NCBI GenBank assembly: GCA_944384855.1
Contig: CALWUY010000001.1
Span: 62,001 to 126,000 of the forward strand
Origin: an uncultured Clostridia bacterium
GTDB lineage: Bacteria; Bacillota; Clostridia; Oscillospirales; Acutalibacteraceae
Direction of reading: 5' to 3'
DNA length: 64,000 nucleotides
Under the pieces are notes generated by a model, which was not told where the DNA came from, did not search any database, and was given only the letters and a program-made list of their open reading frames with translations. This document shows, one piece after another, positions 35,931 to 45,108 of the stretch (position 1 is its first letter; each line of letters opens with the position of its first letter). The translations under genes and the position numbers were made by a program.

Positions 35931-38045
35931 ATGAAAAAGCATAGAACGGCGGCGGTATTTCTTTCAATGCTTGTATTGGCCGCTGCATTTGCGTTTCCGG
36001 TTTCTGCAGAAATGAAAATGCAGGATATAACCGAAGAACCGATGTACGATTCATTTACTTATGCGGTGTCAGAGGGAAAGACATACCTGCTTGATTCACC
36101 GGCACCTTACCGTCCGGTCGGCAAAATAACCGCAGATACGCTTGGTACGGCGTTTTCGGCACCGTCAGATATATATGTATCGGGAAATGACGTGTATATA
36201 ACCGACAGCGCCCAAAACTGTGTGATACATACTGACAGTGAATTCAATGTCAAATCGGTAATAAGCGAATTTCAGGCAAACGGTTCGACTCAGAAATTTT
36301 CAGGACCGTTAGGCGTATGCGCAATAAACGGTAAAATATATATTGCCGATTCCGGAAACCGCAGGGTAGTTATTCTGAATGAAGACGGAAGCTTTTATTC
36401 AATTATAGAACGTCCGGATTCACCAATGCTTTCAGATACGCTTGATTTTATACCCCAAAAGGTATCTGTTGACGCTGAAGGCAGAATTTACGTTATTGTA
36501 AAAGGCGTTTATGAGGGAATAATGGAGTTTTACGATGACGGATCTTTCGGCGGGTTTGTCGGAAGTATTCCTGTTACACCGGATCCTATTGAGGTGTTCT
36601 GGAAACAGATAATGTCACAGAAACAGACCAGCCAGCTTGAAAATTTTGTCCCGGTTGAGTACACCAATATGGCGCTTGACAGCGACGGATTTATATATAC
36701 CGTGTCTTTGATAGCAGAAGGTCAGAACAGCATACGAAAGCTTAACGCGTCCGGAAGCGACATTCTTATCCGTGAGGCGCTCGGCGGCATTGACGTATGC
36801 GGAGCTATTGAGTGCGCAAATGTAAGCACCGCTGAAGCGGTATCTTCAAATTTCGTTGACATAGCGGTAACGGATGACGGAACCTATTATGTTCTGGACA
36901 GTAAGTACGGAAGGGTGTATACCTATGACAGCCGCGGAAATATGCTGTTTGCCTTCGGAAGCATAAATCAGGGACAGAACGGTATGTTTGTGCAGCCTAC
37001 CGCTGTTGCGCTTATAGGCGAACAACTTTGCATTTCAGACAGCGAAAGCGGATGTATTACCGTATTCAGCCGTACCGATTACGCCTCGGCAATTTATGAG
37101 GCTACTGAACTCTACAGCAACGATAAATACGAAGAAAGCATTGAAGCATGGAATACGGTACTTCAGTATAACAGTAATTTCCGTCTCGCTTATTCTATGA
37201 TAGGAAAATCTCTTTATCAGATGCAGGAATACCGCGAGGCGATGGATTATTATCGTCTTGCGCTTGACCAGTCGGGATATTCCAAAGCGTTTACCAGATG
37301 GAGAGACGACCTTTATTCCAGATACTTCTTCTATATAGTTACGGGAATAGCTGTTTTGCTTATTGCCATATTTGTTTCGTATAAGATTCATAAAAATTAC
37401 CGCAAAAAGCATCCCGCAAAGGAAAGACAGTTTATAAAGGATATTAAATATCCGTGGTATGTGATGATACATCCTTTTGACGGTTTCTGGGATCTTAAAA
37501 ACGAAAAACGGGGCAGAATTTGGGTGTCTACGGTGCTGATACTGCTTACGATTATAGCAATGACGCTCGAAAGGGGAATGAGCGGTTTTGCTGTCAGCTC
37601 CACTCCTGATTTCCCCGTGGATTTGATTTACGAGTTAAAGCTTGTGCTTGTCCCGATTGCGCTGTTTTTAGTAGGCAATATGTCTATCACGACTCTTATG
37701 GACGGCAAGGGTTCGTTCAAAGATTTGTACATCGCAACAGGATATGCCCTTATGCCGCTGATTGTAATAAAGTTCATAACGGTAATCATGAGCAATTTCC
37801 TTTCCCAGGATGAAATGATGTTTTTGGGACTTTTAAGCGGGATAGCGATTATATGGACCGGATTCTTAATTTTCAGCGCGCTTTTAAGCATACATGAATA
37901 TACAGTCGGAAAGACTGTGGGTACGGTTGCCATCACAGCGGTATCAATGGTTATAATTTGCTTTATATGTGTTTTGTTTTTCTCGCTGTTTTCGGAGATT
38001 ACGGGATTTTTGTATACTGTAATACGGGAAATGCGTTATCGGTAA
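35931..38045 (+). CDS. Beta-propeller (NHL)-TPR-Yip1 membrane protein
   Basis: A 704-residue exported and membrane protein. The ATG at 35931 follows GGAAGG and gives a signal peptide cut near PVSAEM. Residues about 35-380 contain NHL-type propeller blades (IADSGNRRVVILNEDGSF, SDSESGCITVFSR). Residues about 385-455 form two TPR helices pairs (AYSMIGKSLYQMQEYREAMD). A membrane helix lies near 465-485, and residues about 501-704 are a five-helix Yip1-like domain starting KYPWYVMIHPFDGFWDL. Proteins of this build occur beside DUF5696 proteins and CUT1 permeases in other Firmicutes, as here. The function is unknown; a scaffold or sensor for the importer is possible. Confidence 0.75.
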   Translation: MKKHRTAAVFLSMLVLAAAFAFPVSAEMKMQDITEEPMYDSFTYAVSEGKTYLLDSPAPYRPVGKITADTLGTAFSAPSDIYVSGNDVYITDSAQNCVIHTDSEFNVKSVISEFQANGSTQKFSGPLGVCAINGKIYIADSGNRRVVILNEDGSFYSIIERPDSPMLSDTLDFIPQKVSVDAEGRIYVIVKGVYEGIMEFYDDGSFGGFVGSIPVTPDPIEVFWKQIMSQKQTSQLENFVPVEYTNMALDSDGFIYTVSLIAEGQNSIRKLNASGSDILIREALGGIDVCGAIECANVSTAEAVSSNFVDIAVTDDGTYYVLDSKYGRVYTYDSRGNMLFAFGSINQGQNGMFVQPTAVALIGEQLCISDSESGCITVFSRTDYASAIYEATELYSNDKYEESIEAWNTVLQYNSNFRLAYSMIGKSLYQMQEYREAMDYYRLALDQSGYSKAFTRWRDDLYSRYFFYIVTGIAVLLIAIFVSYKIHKNYRKKHPAKERQFIKDIKYPWYVMIHPFDGFWDLKNEKRGRIWVSTVLILLTIIAMTLERGMSGFAVSSTPDFPVDLIYELKLVLVPIALFLVGNMSITTLMDGKGSFKDLYIATGYALMPLIVIKFITVIMSNFLSQDEMMFLGLLSGIAIIWTGFLIFSALLSIHEYTVGKTVGTVAITAVSMVIICFICVLFFSLFSEITGFLYTVIREMRYR

Positions 38046-38063
38046 AAAAAGTAGGTGTGAATT

Positions 38064-40577
38064 TTGAAAAAGCGACAAAATTTTATTATTGTGGCTGTAA
38101 TGGTCCTCGCGGTCATATTTTCGGGATGTTCCGCATCCGGAGTATCCGATCTGACTGCGCTTAAAAGAAGCGCTGTAAGCTATAAAGCCGAGGGCGAAGC
38201 CGGAACGTTAAAGGCCGAGACGCCGGAAGGTTTTACGGCGGCAGCCGAAAATGAATATCTTGCGCTTTATTACAGTGAAAGCACAGCGGATGTAAGGGTA
38301 TTTGACAAACGCACGGGTAAATGGTGGCTTTCAAATCCCGAAAAGACCGGCAGTGCAAATGCGATTAATTCTCAGATAACAGTATCAACAGTTTCTTTAA
38401 AGGGCGTAGTGAACGAATATTCTTCATACACAGACAGTGTACTTAAAGAACAGGTTGAGTTTTCAGGCGGTGACAAGCTGAGAATAACATATACATTCGG
38501 AAATGTAAAACCGGATTTATCGGATATTCCGTATAAGCTTACAAATGAACGCTTTGAAGAGCTTCAAAAGCGTGCCGAGGAAGCAGGCGCTGACGAAAGA
38601 TTGTTGAAAAGACGGTATACGCAGGACAAGAATACGGGAATCTGGACCAGAAAGGACCTTATTGCAGATCAGGCGGAAAAACTGAAAGAATGGTTCGAGG
38701 AAATAGATTACACTGCTGAAGAGCTTGCGGCGGATTCGGCAGAGGCAGGCGGAGCATCTGCAGATACTGAGGAAAGCGGCAGCTTTGTCATTCCGCTGGA
38801 GTATTCGCTTGAGGGCGATTCGATGCTTGTAAGGATTCCCGGAGAAGATATAGTTTATCCCGGCAATGAAATAATAACATCTATCAAGGTGCTGGAATAT
38901 TTCGGAGCTCTCGAAGAAAATGCCGACGGGTACTTTTTTGTGCCAAACGGCTCGGGAGCCTTAGTGAATACCAGCCGTCAGGTCGGGACTTCAAGCAGCT
39001 GTACCCTAAAGCTTTACGGCAAGGATTATACCATACCGGTTGAAAAAGAAAACGGTGATGACAAGGCAAATCTTTTGCCGGTATTCGGTATAAGCCGCGA
39101 GTCAGACGGTGTATTTGCCATAATAGAGGATAATGACGCGGTCGCTTCGGTGAATGTCGCAAAGGCAGGAAATACTGACGAATGGAATAAGGTATGTGCT
39201 TCGTTTGAAATGAACGCGGTTGAGAATATCGGTCTTGAAAGTGACTCTATATCTAAATTCTATACCACGTCCGAGGTTCAATATAACGGAGACACCGCAA
39301 TACGTTATATTTTTCTTACCGAAAATAATCATACATATAACGGCATGGCAGAGGTTTACAGGAATTATCTTGACCAAAACCAGGACCGCAAATTGTTGGA
39401 TGCTGAAGAAGATATTCCGCTCTTTGTGGAAACTATCGGTTCGCTTGAGGGTCAGACTTCAACTTTAGGTTTTGTACACACAAGCAATATTGCGCTGACC
39501 ACCTTTGAGGATGATATCAATATACTGAAAGAACTTTCAGATTCGGGAATATCCAATATAAAGCTGATTCTTTCAGCATGGATGAATAACGGCAGCGATC
39601 AGAGGTTTTTAGATAATCTCGATGTTATTTCGGTTCTGGGCGGTGAGAAAGGGCTGAAAAACCTTTTCGATTACGCGTCAGAAAATGACATAGGCGTTTA
39701 TCCGAATGTTTTGTTCAACACATTTTCTTCAGACGATTCGCTTTCGGTAAAAAACCGTTACGCTTCAACGACGCTCGGAAGCGAAAAGAGCAAAATGTAT
39801 GATTACGATAAAATCACAGGCTCTGCTATGGAAGAAAGCGCAAGGTACGTTATATCTCCTGCATATCAGATGAGCATAAGCGAACAGTTTTTATCACTTG
39901 TGCAGAAGAAGAACATTCCTTCGCTGATGTTCGGGGATATGTCCGCTACGGTTTACAGCGATTATAATAAAAAGCATGAAGTACTGCGTCAGCATTCAAT
40001 GCTTCAGTCGGCGCAGATAATCGAAAAGTACGCTGATACGCTTGAGTCGGTCATGCTTTATTCTCCGAATATATATACGGCGCAGTACAGTAATCTGTAT
40101 ACCGATGTTCCTGAGTCTTCGGGCAGCTATATGTGTATGGAATGTTCGGTTCCGTTTTATCAGATGATATATCACGGATATGCCGATTATTCGTTTGAAC
40201 CGCTCAACTTCACTGCGGATTACCGAACAAATCTTTTAAAGTGTATAGAATACGGAAGTTCGCCGGCATTCAGATTTATTTATGATGAAGATGCGGATTT
40301 ATCGCCGGATCAGAAGGCATCGGAATATGCTTCAGGGTACAGCCGATGGAAAGATTTGGCGTCTGAGTCTTACAGCGAGGTAAACGAGCTGCTTTCGCCT
40401 GTAAGGAATGCAGTAATGGTAAATCACACCAAGATTTCGGCTGGGGTTTGCAAGGTGGATTACGATAACGGATACAGCATTTATGTAAATTACAATACGG
40501 ACGCGGCAAATGTTCAGGGAACAGAGATAGGAGCTATGGACGCAGTGTGTATAAAGGGGGAAAATTCGGGTGAATAG
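38064..40577 (+). CDS. DUF5696-like lipoprotein, TTG start
   Basis: An 837-residue exported lipoprotein. The TTG at 38064 has an AGGTG site and opens a signal peptide with lipobox FSGC (Cys22). The N-terminal half is beta-rich (YLALYYSESTADVRVFDKRT, DGYFFVPNGSGALVNTS). The C-terminal half looks like a TIM barrel of glycosidase type (NIKLILSAWMNNGSDQRF, FDYASENDIGVYPNVLFNT, SLMFGDMSATVYSDYNKKH). The Asp in FGDMSA and the acidic residues near it are possible active-site groups. The match to the DUF5696 family is from memory of its layout and neighbours. It overlaps the next permease by 8 bp. A surface glycosidase role is inferred. Confidence 0.7.
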   Translation: MKKRQNFIIVAVMVLAVIFSGCSASGVSDLTALKRSAVSYKAEGEAGTLKAETPEGFTAAAENEYLALYYSESTADVRVFDKRTGKWWLSNPEKTGSANAINSQITVSTVSLKGVVNEYSSYTDSVLKEQVEFSGGDKLRITYTFGNVKPDLSDIPYKLTNERFEELQKRAEEAGADERLLKRRYTQDKNTGIWTRKDLIADQAEKLKEWFEEIDYTAEELAADSAEAGGASADTEESGSFVIPLEYSLEGDSMLVRIPGEDIVYPGNEIITSIKVLEYFGALEENADGYFFVPNGSGALVNTSRQVGTSSSCTLKLYGKDYTIPVEKENGDDKANLLPVFGISRESDGVFAIIEDNDAVASVNVAKAGNTDEWNKVCASFEMNAVENIGLESDSISKFYTTSEVQYNGDTAIRYIFLTENNHTYNGMAEVYRNYLDQNQDRKLLDAEEDIPLFVETIGSLEGQTSTLGFVHTSNIALTTFEDDINILKELSDSGISNIKLILSAWMNNGSDQRFLDNLDVISVLGGEKGLKNLFDYASENDIGVYPNVLFNTFSSDDSLSVKNRYASTTLGSEKSKMYDYDKITGSAMEESARYVISPAYQMSISEQFLSLVQKKNIPSLMFGDMSATVYSDYNKKHEVLRQHSMLQSAQIIEKYADTLESVMLYSPNIYTAQYSNLYTDVPESSGSYMCMECSVPFYQMIYHGYADYSFEPLNFTADYRTNLLKCIEYGSSPAFRFIYDEDADLSPDQKASEYASGYSRWKDLASESYSEVNELLSPVRNAVMVNHTKISAGVCKVDYDNGYSIYVNYNTDAANVQGTEIGAMDAVCIKGENSGE

Positions 40578-41487
40578 CAAAAAGGTAAATGAATTGAAGC
40601 GCAGACATGACCGTTTCGGCCTTGTGTTTATGATTCCGTGGTTCATAGGCTTTCTCGCATTTTTTTGCTTTCCTTTTTTCCATTCGGTATATCTGAGTCT
40701 GCATAATATCAATTTTCTTCAGGGCGGAGGCTATTCTGCGTCTCCTGCAGGAATAGGCAACTATGTGGAAGCGGTGTCGGGAGATGCCAATTTCATAAAA
40801 TATGTTGCTTCATCACTGCTTGACCTTCTTATAAATGTGCCTGTATGTCTGGTTTTCGCATTTTTCGTTGCGGTGCTGTTGAGTCAGAAATTTCACGGCA
40901 ACACGGTTGTAAAAGCAATTTTCTTTCTTCCTGTTATTCTGGGAACGGGAGTATTTCTGAGCGTTCAGACCGGCACTTCGGATGTTGCGGGTATGACTGT
41001 AAGTTCCGCTATGGAGGAGGGCTCCGGTTCAATACAGGTACTTCAGAGTATGAATATCGTGAAAATTTTACAGGATATAGGAGTATCTCCGGAGCTGACT
41101 AAATACATAACCGAGCCGGTTGACAGGATATACAGTATTATTACTATGTCAAGCGTTCAGATATTTTTGTTTTTGGTAGGTCTTAATTCTGTATCGCCGT
41201 CGCTTTATGAGGCGGCGCATATCGAGGGCGCTTCGGGCTGGGTTGCTTTCTGGAAAATCACCTTCCCGATGGTTTCTCCCATAATATTGGTAAATATTGT
41301 TTACTCTATTATCGATAATTTTACCATGTCCACTAACACTACGATGAATTATATTTACGATGTAGCATTCAGTCAATTTAATTACGGATTGTCAAGCGCA
41401 ATGTCATGGATTTACTGTACTATACTTACGCTGATAGTAGGAATAGCTGTTTGGATAGTTTCCAAGCGGGTAGTTTTCCAGGATTAA
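40570..41487 (+). CDS. Sugar ABC transporter permease (second pair, MalF-like), GTG start
   Basis: A 305-residue permease with six membrane helices and the coupling loop EAAHIEGASGWVAFWKITFP. Between membrane segments it has a roughly 60-residue insertion (about 135-195, TSDVAGMTVSSAMEEGSGS) that is longer than usual. The GTG start lies inside the end of the DUF5696-like gene with an 8-bp overlap, showing tight coupling between the two. Confidence 0.9.
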   Translation: MNSKKVNELKRRHDRFGLVFMIPWFIGFLAFFCFPFFHSVYLSLHNINFLQGGGYSASPAGIGNYVEAVSGDANFIKYVASSLLDLLINVPVCLVFAFFVAVLLSQKFHGNTVVKAIFFLPVILGTGVFLSVQTGTSDVAGMTVSSAMEEGSGSIQVLQSMNIVKILQDIGVSPELTKYITEPVDRIYSIITMSSVQIFLFLVGLNSVSPSLYEAAHIEGASGWVAFWKITFPMVSPIILVNIVYSIIDNFTMSTNTTMNYIYDVAFSQFNYGLSSAMSWIYCTILTLIVGIAVWIVSKRVVFQD

Positions 41488-41499
41488 GGAGGAGAGGAA

Positions 41500-42438
41500 A
41501 TGTCTGTATTTACAAAAAAAGCTTTTTCATCCTCCCGCTGTTCCGCTTATACGATAAAAAGGAAAACCGGAAATTTGATTTGGGCGTTTGCGCGAGCTAT
41601 ATTTCTTATCGGATTCAGTTTTGCAATACTGTATCCTCTTCTTAATATGGTCACTCGTGCGTTTATGGAACCGCAGGATTTGTATGACAGTTCGGTGCTT
41701 TGGGTTCCTCAGCATTTTACTCTTGCAAATTTTGAAATCGCCATAAAAGGCCTCAATTACGGAGAAGCGCTGTTCAACAGTGTGTGGTCGACATGCGCAG
41801 CCACTTTATTTCAGACGGCTTCCTGTACTTTTGCCGGATACGCGCTGGCACGGTATAATTTTCCGTTCAGAAAGCTTGCATTCGGACTGGTAATATTTAC
41901 GCTTATAGTTCCGCCTCAGCTTACCATGATTTCATCGTATATTTATTTTAACAATTTGCACATGTTGGGCACCGAATGGCCGATTATGCTTATGTCATTA
42001 ACCGGCACCGGAATACGCGCGGGATTGTTTATTTTTATTATAAGACAGTCGTTTAAATCGTTCCCGCGTGAAACCGAGGAAGCGGCTATGGTCGACGGTG
42101 CGGGGCATTTCCGTACATTCTTTTCCATAATGCTTCCGGCGTCTGTTCAGGTCGTTGTAACGGTGGTGCTGTTCAGCTTTGTGTGGTATTGGAACGATGT
42201 GTTTTTCGTCAATCTTTATAACCGTGAATTCTGGAGTCTTTCAAACTGTATTGATATGGCAAGCTACCAGTTTACTACTTATCCGGAATTTCAGGGCTTC
42301 AGCGAGTTTGATCCCGTGATTTCAAATAATTTCCGCAGCGTTGCCGCAATACTTATTATAAGTCCGCTGGTAATATTGTTTATAGTGCTTCAGCGATATT
42401 TTGTTGAGAGTATTGAGAGATCGGGTATTGTAGGTTAA
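41500..42438 (+). CDS. Sugar ABC transporter permease (second pair, MalG-like)
   Basis: A 312-residue permease, 12 bp after its partner with an AAGGAGGAG site. Six membrane segments and the coupling loop EEAAMVDGAGHFRTFFSIML are visible. Two complete permease pairs but only two binding proteins and no ATPase lie in the locus. The pair might take substrates from the lipoprotein at 29705 or be tied to the DUF5696-like protein. Confidence 0.9.
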   Translation: MSVFTKKAFSSSRCSAYTIKRKTGNLIWAFARAIFLIGFSFAILYPLLNMVTRAFMEPQDLYDSSVLWVPQHFTLANFEIAIKGLNYGEALFNSVWSTCAATLFQTASCTFAGYALARYNFPFRKLAFGLVIFTLIVPPQLTMISSYIYFNNLHMLGTEWPIMLMSLTGTGIRAGLFIFIIRQSFKSFPRETEEAAMVDGAGHFRTFFSIMLPASVQVVVTVVLFSFVWYWNDVFFVNLYNREFWSLSNCIDMASYQFTTYPEFQGFSEFDPVISNNFRSVAAILIISPLVILFIVLQRYFVESIERSGIVG

Positions 42439-42459
42439 TTCGGAAGGGCAGATGTTACT

Positions 42460-43476
42460 ATGAAATGTATGCAGAATTTAGAGTCTGTAGTTTTAACAGG
42501 TACAGAATGGAGCAGTTTGAGATATCATGATATACTTTCGGATTCGCTCAGCATGTTTACCGTGAATCTCGACGGTACGGGGCATAAGGATTTTGAAATC
42601 GGTAAGGATTATGAGGTGGATTTTAAAGCGGGCAAGATCCGCCGCACCGATACTTCCCGTATAGGCAATTATGCCGACAGTCCTTTTTACGGTTGCGAAA
42701 TATTCAATCATGAGCCGTATAACGGGCAGTGGGGGAATTATCCGTTTATGGTTTATGTCAGTTACGAATTTGAATCCGACACAAATATTCTTACCTGTGA
42801 TGAAGCCAAAAAAATCACATTGACCGGAGGATATTCGGGTATATGCGGTATGCCGTTTTTTAAGAAGCTCTTGAGCGGAAAAGAAATAAATTATACCGTC
42901 TGCGGTGACAGCATTTCTACAGGATGCGAGGCAATCTTAAAAGAGCACGCTTATTTTATGCGGTTCGCGGATAAGCTTGAGCGCATTACGGACGGTAAAG
43001 TCAATGTTATCAATAAAGCTGTGGGCGGTGAAAATTCCACGGCGGGCGCAGCACATTTTTTGTCTGATATCGAGGATTCAAAACCCGACCTTGTAACTAT
43101 AGCGTACGGTGTAAACGATATGTGCGTTCACGGGGAAAGTCAGTCTTCGCCTTCGGAGGTTTCCGCAGAAAAGTTTCATGAAAACATAATCTTTATGATT
43201 GAAACTGCACAGAAAAGCGGCGCAGACGTTATACTAATAACAAATGTAATTCCAAACCCCTGCTGGAAGTTTACATCGGTTAATGCGGGTGTCTATCCGC
43301 AGGAAATGAGGAAGATTGCGAAGGAATACAGATTACCGCTCGCTGACAACTGGAAACTTTGGGAAAGCGAGCTTAAAAACGGCAAAACGCTGCATGATTT
43401 ACTGCTTAATGACGTAAATCATCCCACTTCTTACGGCCACGGTCTTTACAGTCAAATGCTTTTTACGCTTATTTGA
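42460..43476 (+). CDS. SGNH/GDSL-type hydrolase, probable carbohydrate esterase
   Basis: A 338-residue protein without a signal peptide. Residues about 1-130 are a beta-rich N-domain. The SGNH hydrolase domain follows, with all four blocks: VCGDSIS (nucleophile Ser151), VGGENS (oxyanion Gly), GVNDM (Asn) and DVNHP (Asp318, His321). This build resembles CE2/CE3-like acetyl esterases that strip acetyl groups from sugars. The cytosolic location suggests action on imported oligosaccharides. The transcript then meets a terminator at 43503-43549. Confidence 0.85.
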   Translation: MKCMQNLESVVLTGTEWSSLRYHDILSDSLSMFTVNLDGTGHKDFEIGKDYEVDFKAGKIRRTDTSRIGNYADSPFYGCEIFNHEPYNGQWGNYPFMVYVSYEFESDTNILTCDEAKKITLTGGYSGICGMPFFKKLLSGKEINYTVCGDSISTGCEAILKEHAYFMRFADKLERITDGKVNVINKAVGGENSTAGAAHFLSDIEDSKPDLVTIAYGVNDMCVHGESQSSPSEVSAEKFHENIIFMIETAQKSGADVILITNVIPNPCWKFTSVNAGVYPQEMRKIAKEYRLPLADNWKLWESELKNGKTLHDLLLNDVNHPTSYGHGLYSQMLFTLI

Positions 43477-43502
43477 TTTATAAAAGCTGATATAACTTAA
43501 AT

Positions 43503-43549
43503 AAGATGTATCTTCACCGGCTTCAAGGTGAGGGTATCATCTTGTTTTT
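43503..43549 (+). terminator. Intrinsic terminator after the SGNH hydrolase gene
   Basis: A long stem with one bulge (outer AAGATG at 43503-43508 with CATCTT at 43538-43543, inner TCACC with GGTGA) is followed by GTTTTT. It ends most transcripts of the locus before the GH28-like gene, which then needs read-through or its own promoter. Confidence 0.75.
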
Positions 43550-43579
43550 GAACATTTTAATTGCAAGAGGAGAAAAAAT

Positions 43580-45091
43580 ATGGTTAAGATTTACGAAATT
43601 CCGTTTCCCGAAAAACCGTCAGATGCTTTTGAAATAAGAATAAACGGCAAAAAAGCCGACGCTTACCGCGCCCGTGTTTCGCGTATTCCGTTCAACTGCG
43701 TGTGGCCGGGACATCAAAGACCGATGTCACAGACAGAGCTGTCCGCATTTATTTATTTTGATACAGATGAGACCGTGGACATTACCGTTACACCCAACCG
43801 TGATTTTAAGGAAGCGGTAATACGTCCGCTTTCAAAAGGGATAGCTTTGAACCGTGAGAACAACACGCTGAGCTTCAAGGTAAATCCCGGAGATATGCTT
43901 TCTCTCGAGCTTGACGGTTTCCATAATAATCTTCAAATATTTTCAAACAAAATATTACAGATACCCGACAAGAGCGATCCTTCTGTCATTTATTACGGAC
44001 CCGGTGTGCACGACGCAGGCAGAATAATTCTTAAAGATAACCAAACGCTGGTCATAGACGCCGGATCGGTGGTTTACGGCTCTGTAGTAATAAACGAGGC
44101 GAGAAATGTTCGTATTTGCGGCCACGGAATTCTTTGCAACTCGGTGGAAACAAGGAGTTTCAGGTTCCCGTCGTCGTGTCTTGACCGTGATATATGCGCT
44201 CTGCCTGAGCAATTGCAGAGCACGCAGGTAATGCCGGAGGAAATAGGGGCTTTGATGAGCAGGGAATTTTCAGAACCCAAGCCGCTTGGCTGCCTTAATG
44301 TGATTAAAAGCAATTATGTCAAGGCAGAAGGAATTATTTTCCGCGATTCAAGCGTGTGGACAGCCACGGTGACAGACTGCGGACATGTAGAGTTCGATAA
44401 TGTAAAAACGATAGGTATGTGGCGGTATAATGCCGACGGAATAGATTTCTGCAACAGTCATCACGGAGTAGTCCGCAACTGCTTCCTGCGTAATTTTGAC
44501 GATGTTATAGTTGTAAAAGGAGTTATAGACGCCGAATCGGAGTACACAGAGGAGCTGCTTTTTGAAAACAACGTGCTCTGGTGTGACTGGGGTAGAAGCT
44601 TCGAAATAGGAGCGGAAACCTGCGCGAAAGAGATAAGAAATATCATCTACCGTGACAGCGATATCTTGCACGGGACGTATATGCACATGGATATTCAGAA
44701 TGGCGACAGCGGGTATGTTCATGATGTTTTATATGAAGATATCCGCATAGAGTACACTAAATACGAGACCGAACCTATACTTCAGGAATCGGACGAAATG
44801 GAATATATGCCCGCTTCGCAGACCCACATGCCTTATCTGTTCCTTGCCGAGATAACTCACGGCTTTTGGAATAAACAGCCGGATCCAGGGCGTACTTCTG
44901 ATGTGACATTGAGGAATGTAGCCGCGGTTTTGGACGAGGGACTTCCGAAACCTCCAATTTCACTTGTCGGAAAGGATTCTGAGCATATGGTAGAACGCGT
45001 AACATTTGAAAATGTTACTGTGGACGGTATTCCCATTTCAGCGGAAGATATACAAACCAACGAGTACGTATCGGACGTGAAAGTACTGTAA
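43580..45091 (+). CDS. GH28-like glycoside hydrolase (polygalacturonase family fold)
   Basis: A 503-residue protein without a signal peptide. After a beta-rich N-domain (1-115) comes a right-handed beta-helix with the GH28 signature pattern: NADGID at 284-289, where GH28 enzymes have NTD and a second Asp, FDDVIVVKG at 306-314 with the Asp pair, and CGHGIL near 180. The GH28 members hydrolyse galacturonides and related sugars, often by inversion. The cytosolic location suggests cutting of imported oligomers. It is clearly different from the four other beta-helix proteins of the locus. A GAGGAG site precedes its ATG, and it lies behind the terminator at 43503-43549. Confidence 0.8.
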   Translation: MVKIYEIPFPEKPSDAFEIRINGKKADAYRARVSRIPFNCVWPGHQRPMSQTELSAFIYFDTDETVDITVTPNRDFKEAVIRPLSKGIALNRENNTLSFKVNPGDMLSLELDGFHNNLQIFSNKILQIPDKSDPSVIYYGPGVHDAGRIILKDNQTLVIDAGSVVYGSVVINEARNVRICGHGILCNSVETRSFRFPSSCLDRDICALPEQLQSTQVMPEEIGALMSREFSEPKPLGCLNVIKSNYVKAEGIIFRDSSVWTATVTDCGHVEFDNVKTIGMWRYNADGIDFCNSHHGVVRNCFLRNFDDVIVVKGVIDAESEYTEELLFENNVLWCDWGRSFEIGAETCAKEIRNIIYRDSDILHGTYMHMDIQNGDSGYVHDVLYEDIRIEYTKYETEPILQESDEMEYMPASQTHMPYLFLAEITHGFWNKQPDPGRTSDVTLRNVAAVLDEGLPKPPISLVGKDSEHMVERVTFENVTVDGIPISAEDIQTNEYVSDVKVL

Positions 45092-45108
45092 TTTATGGAG
45101 TGATGGAA

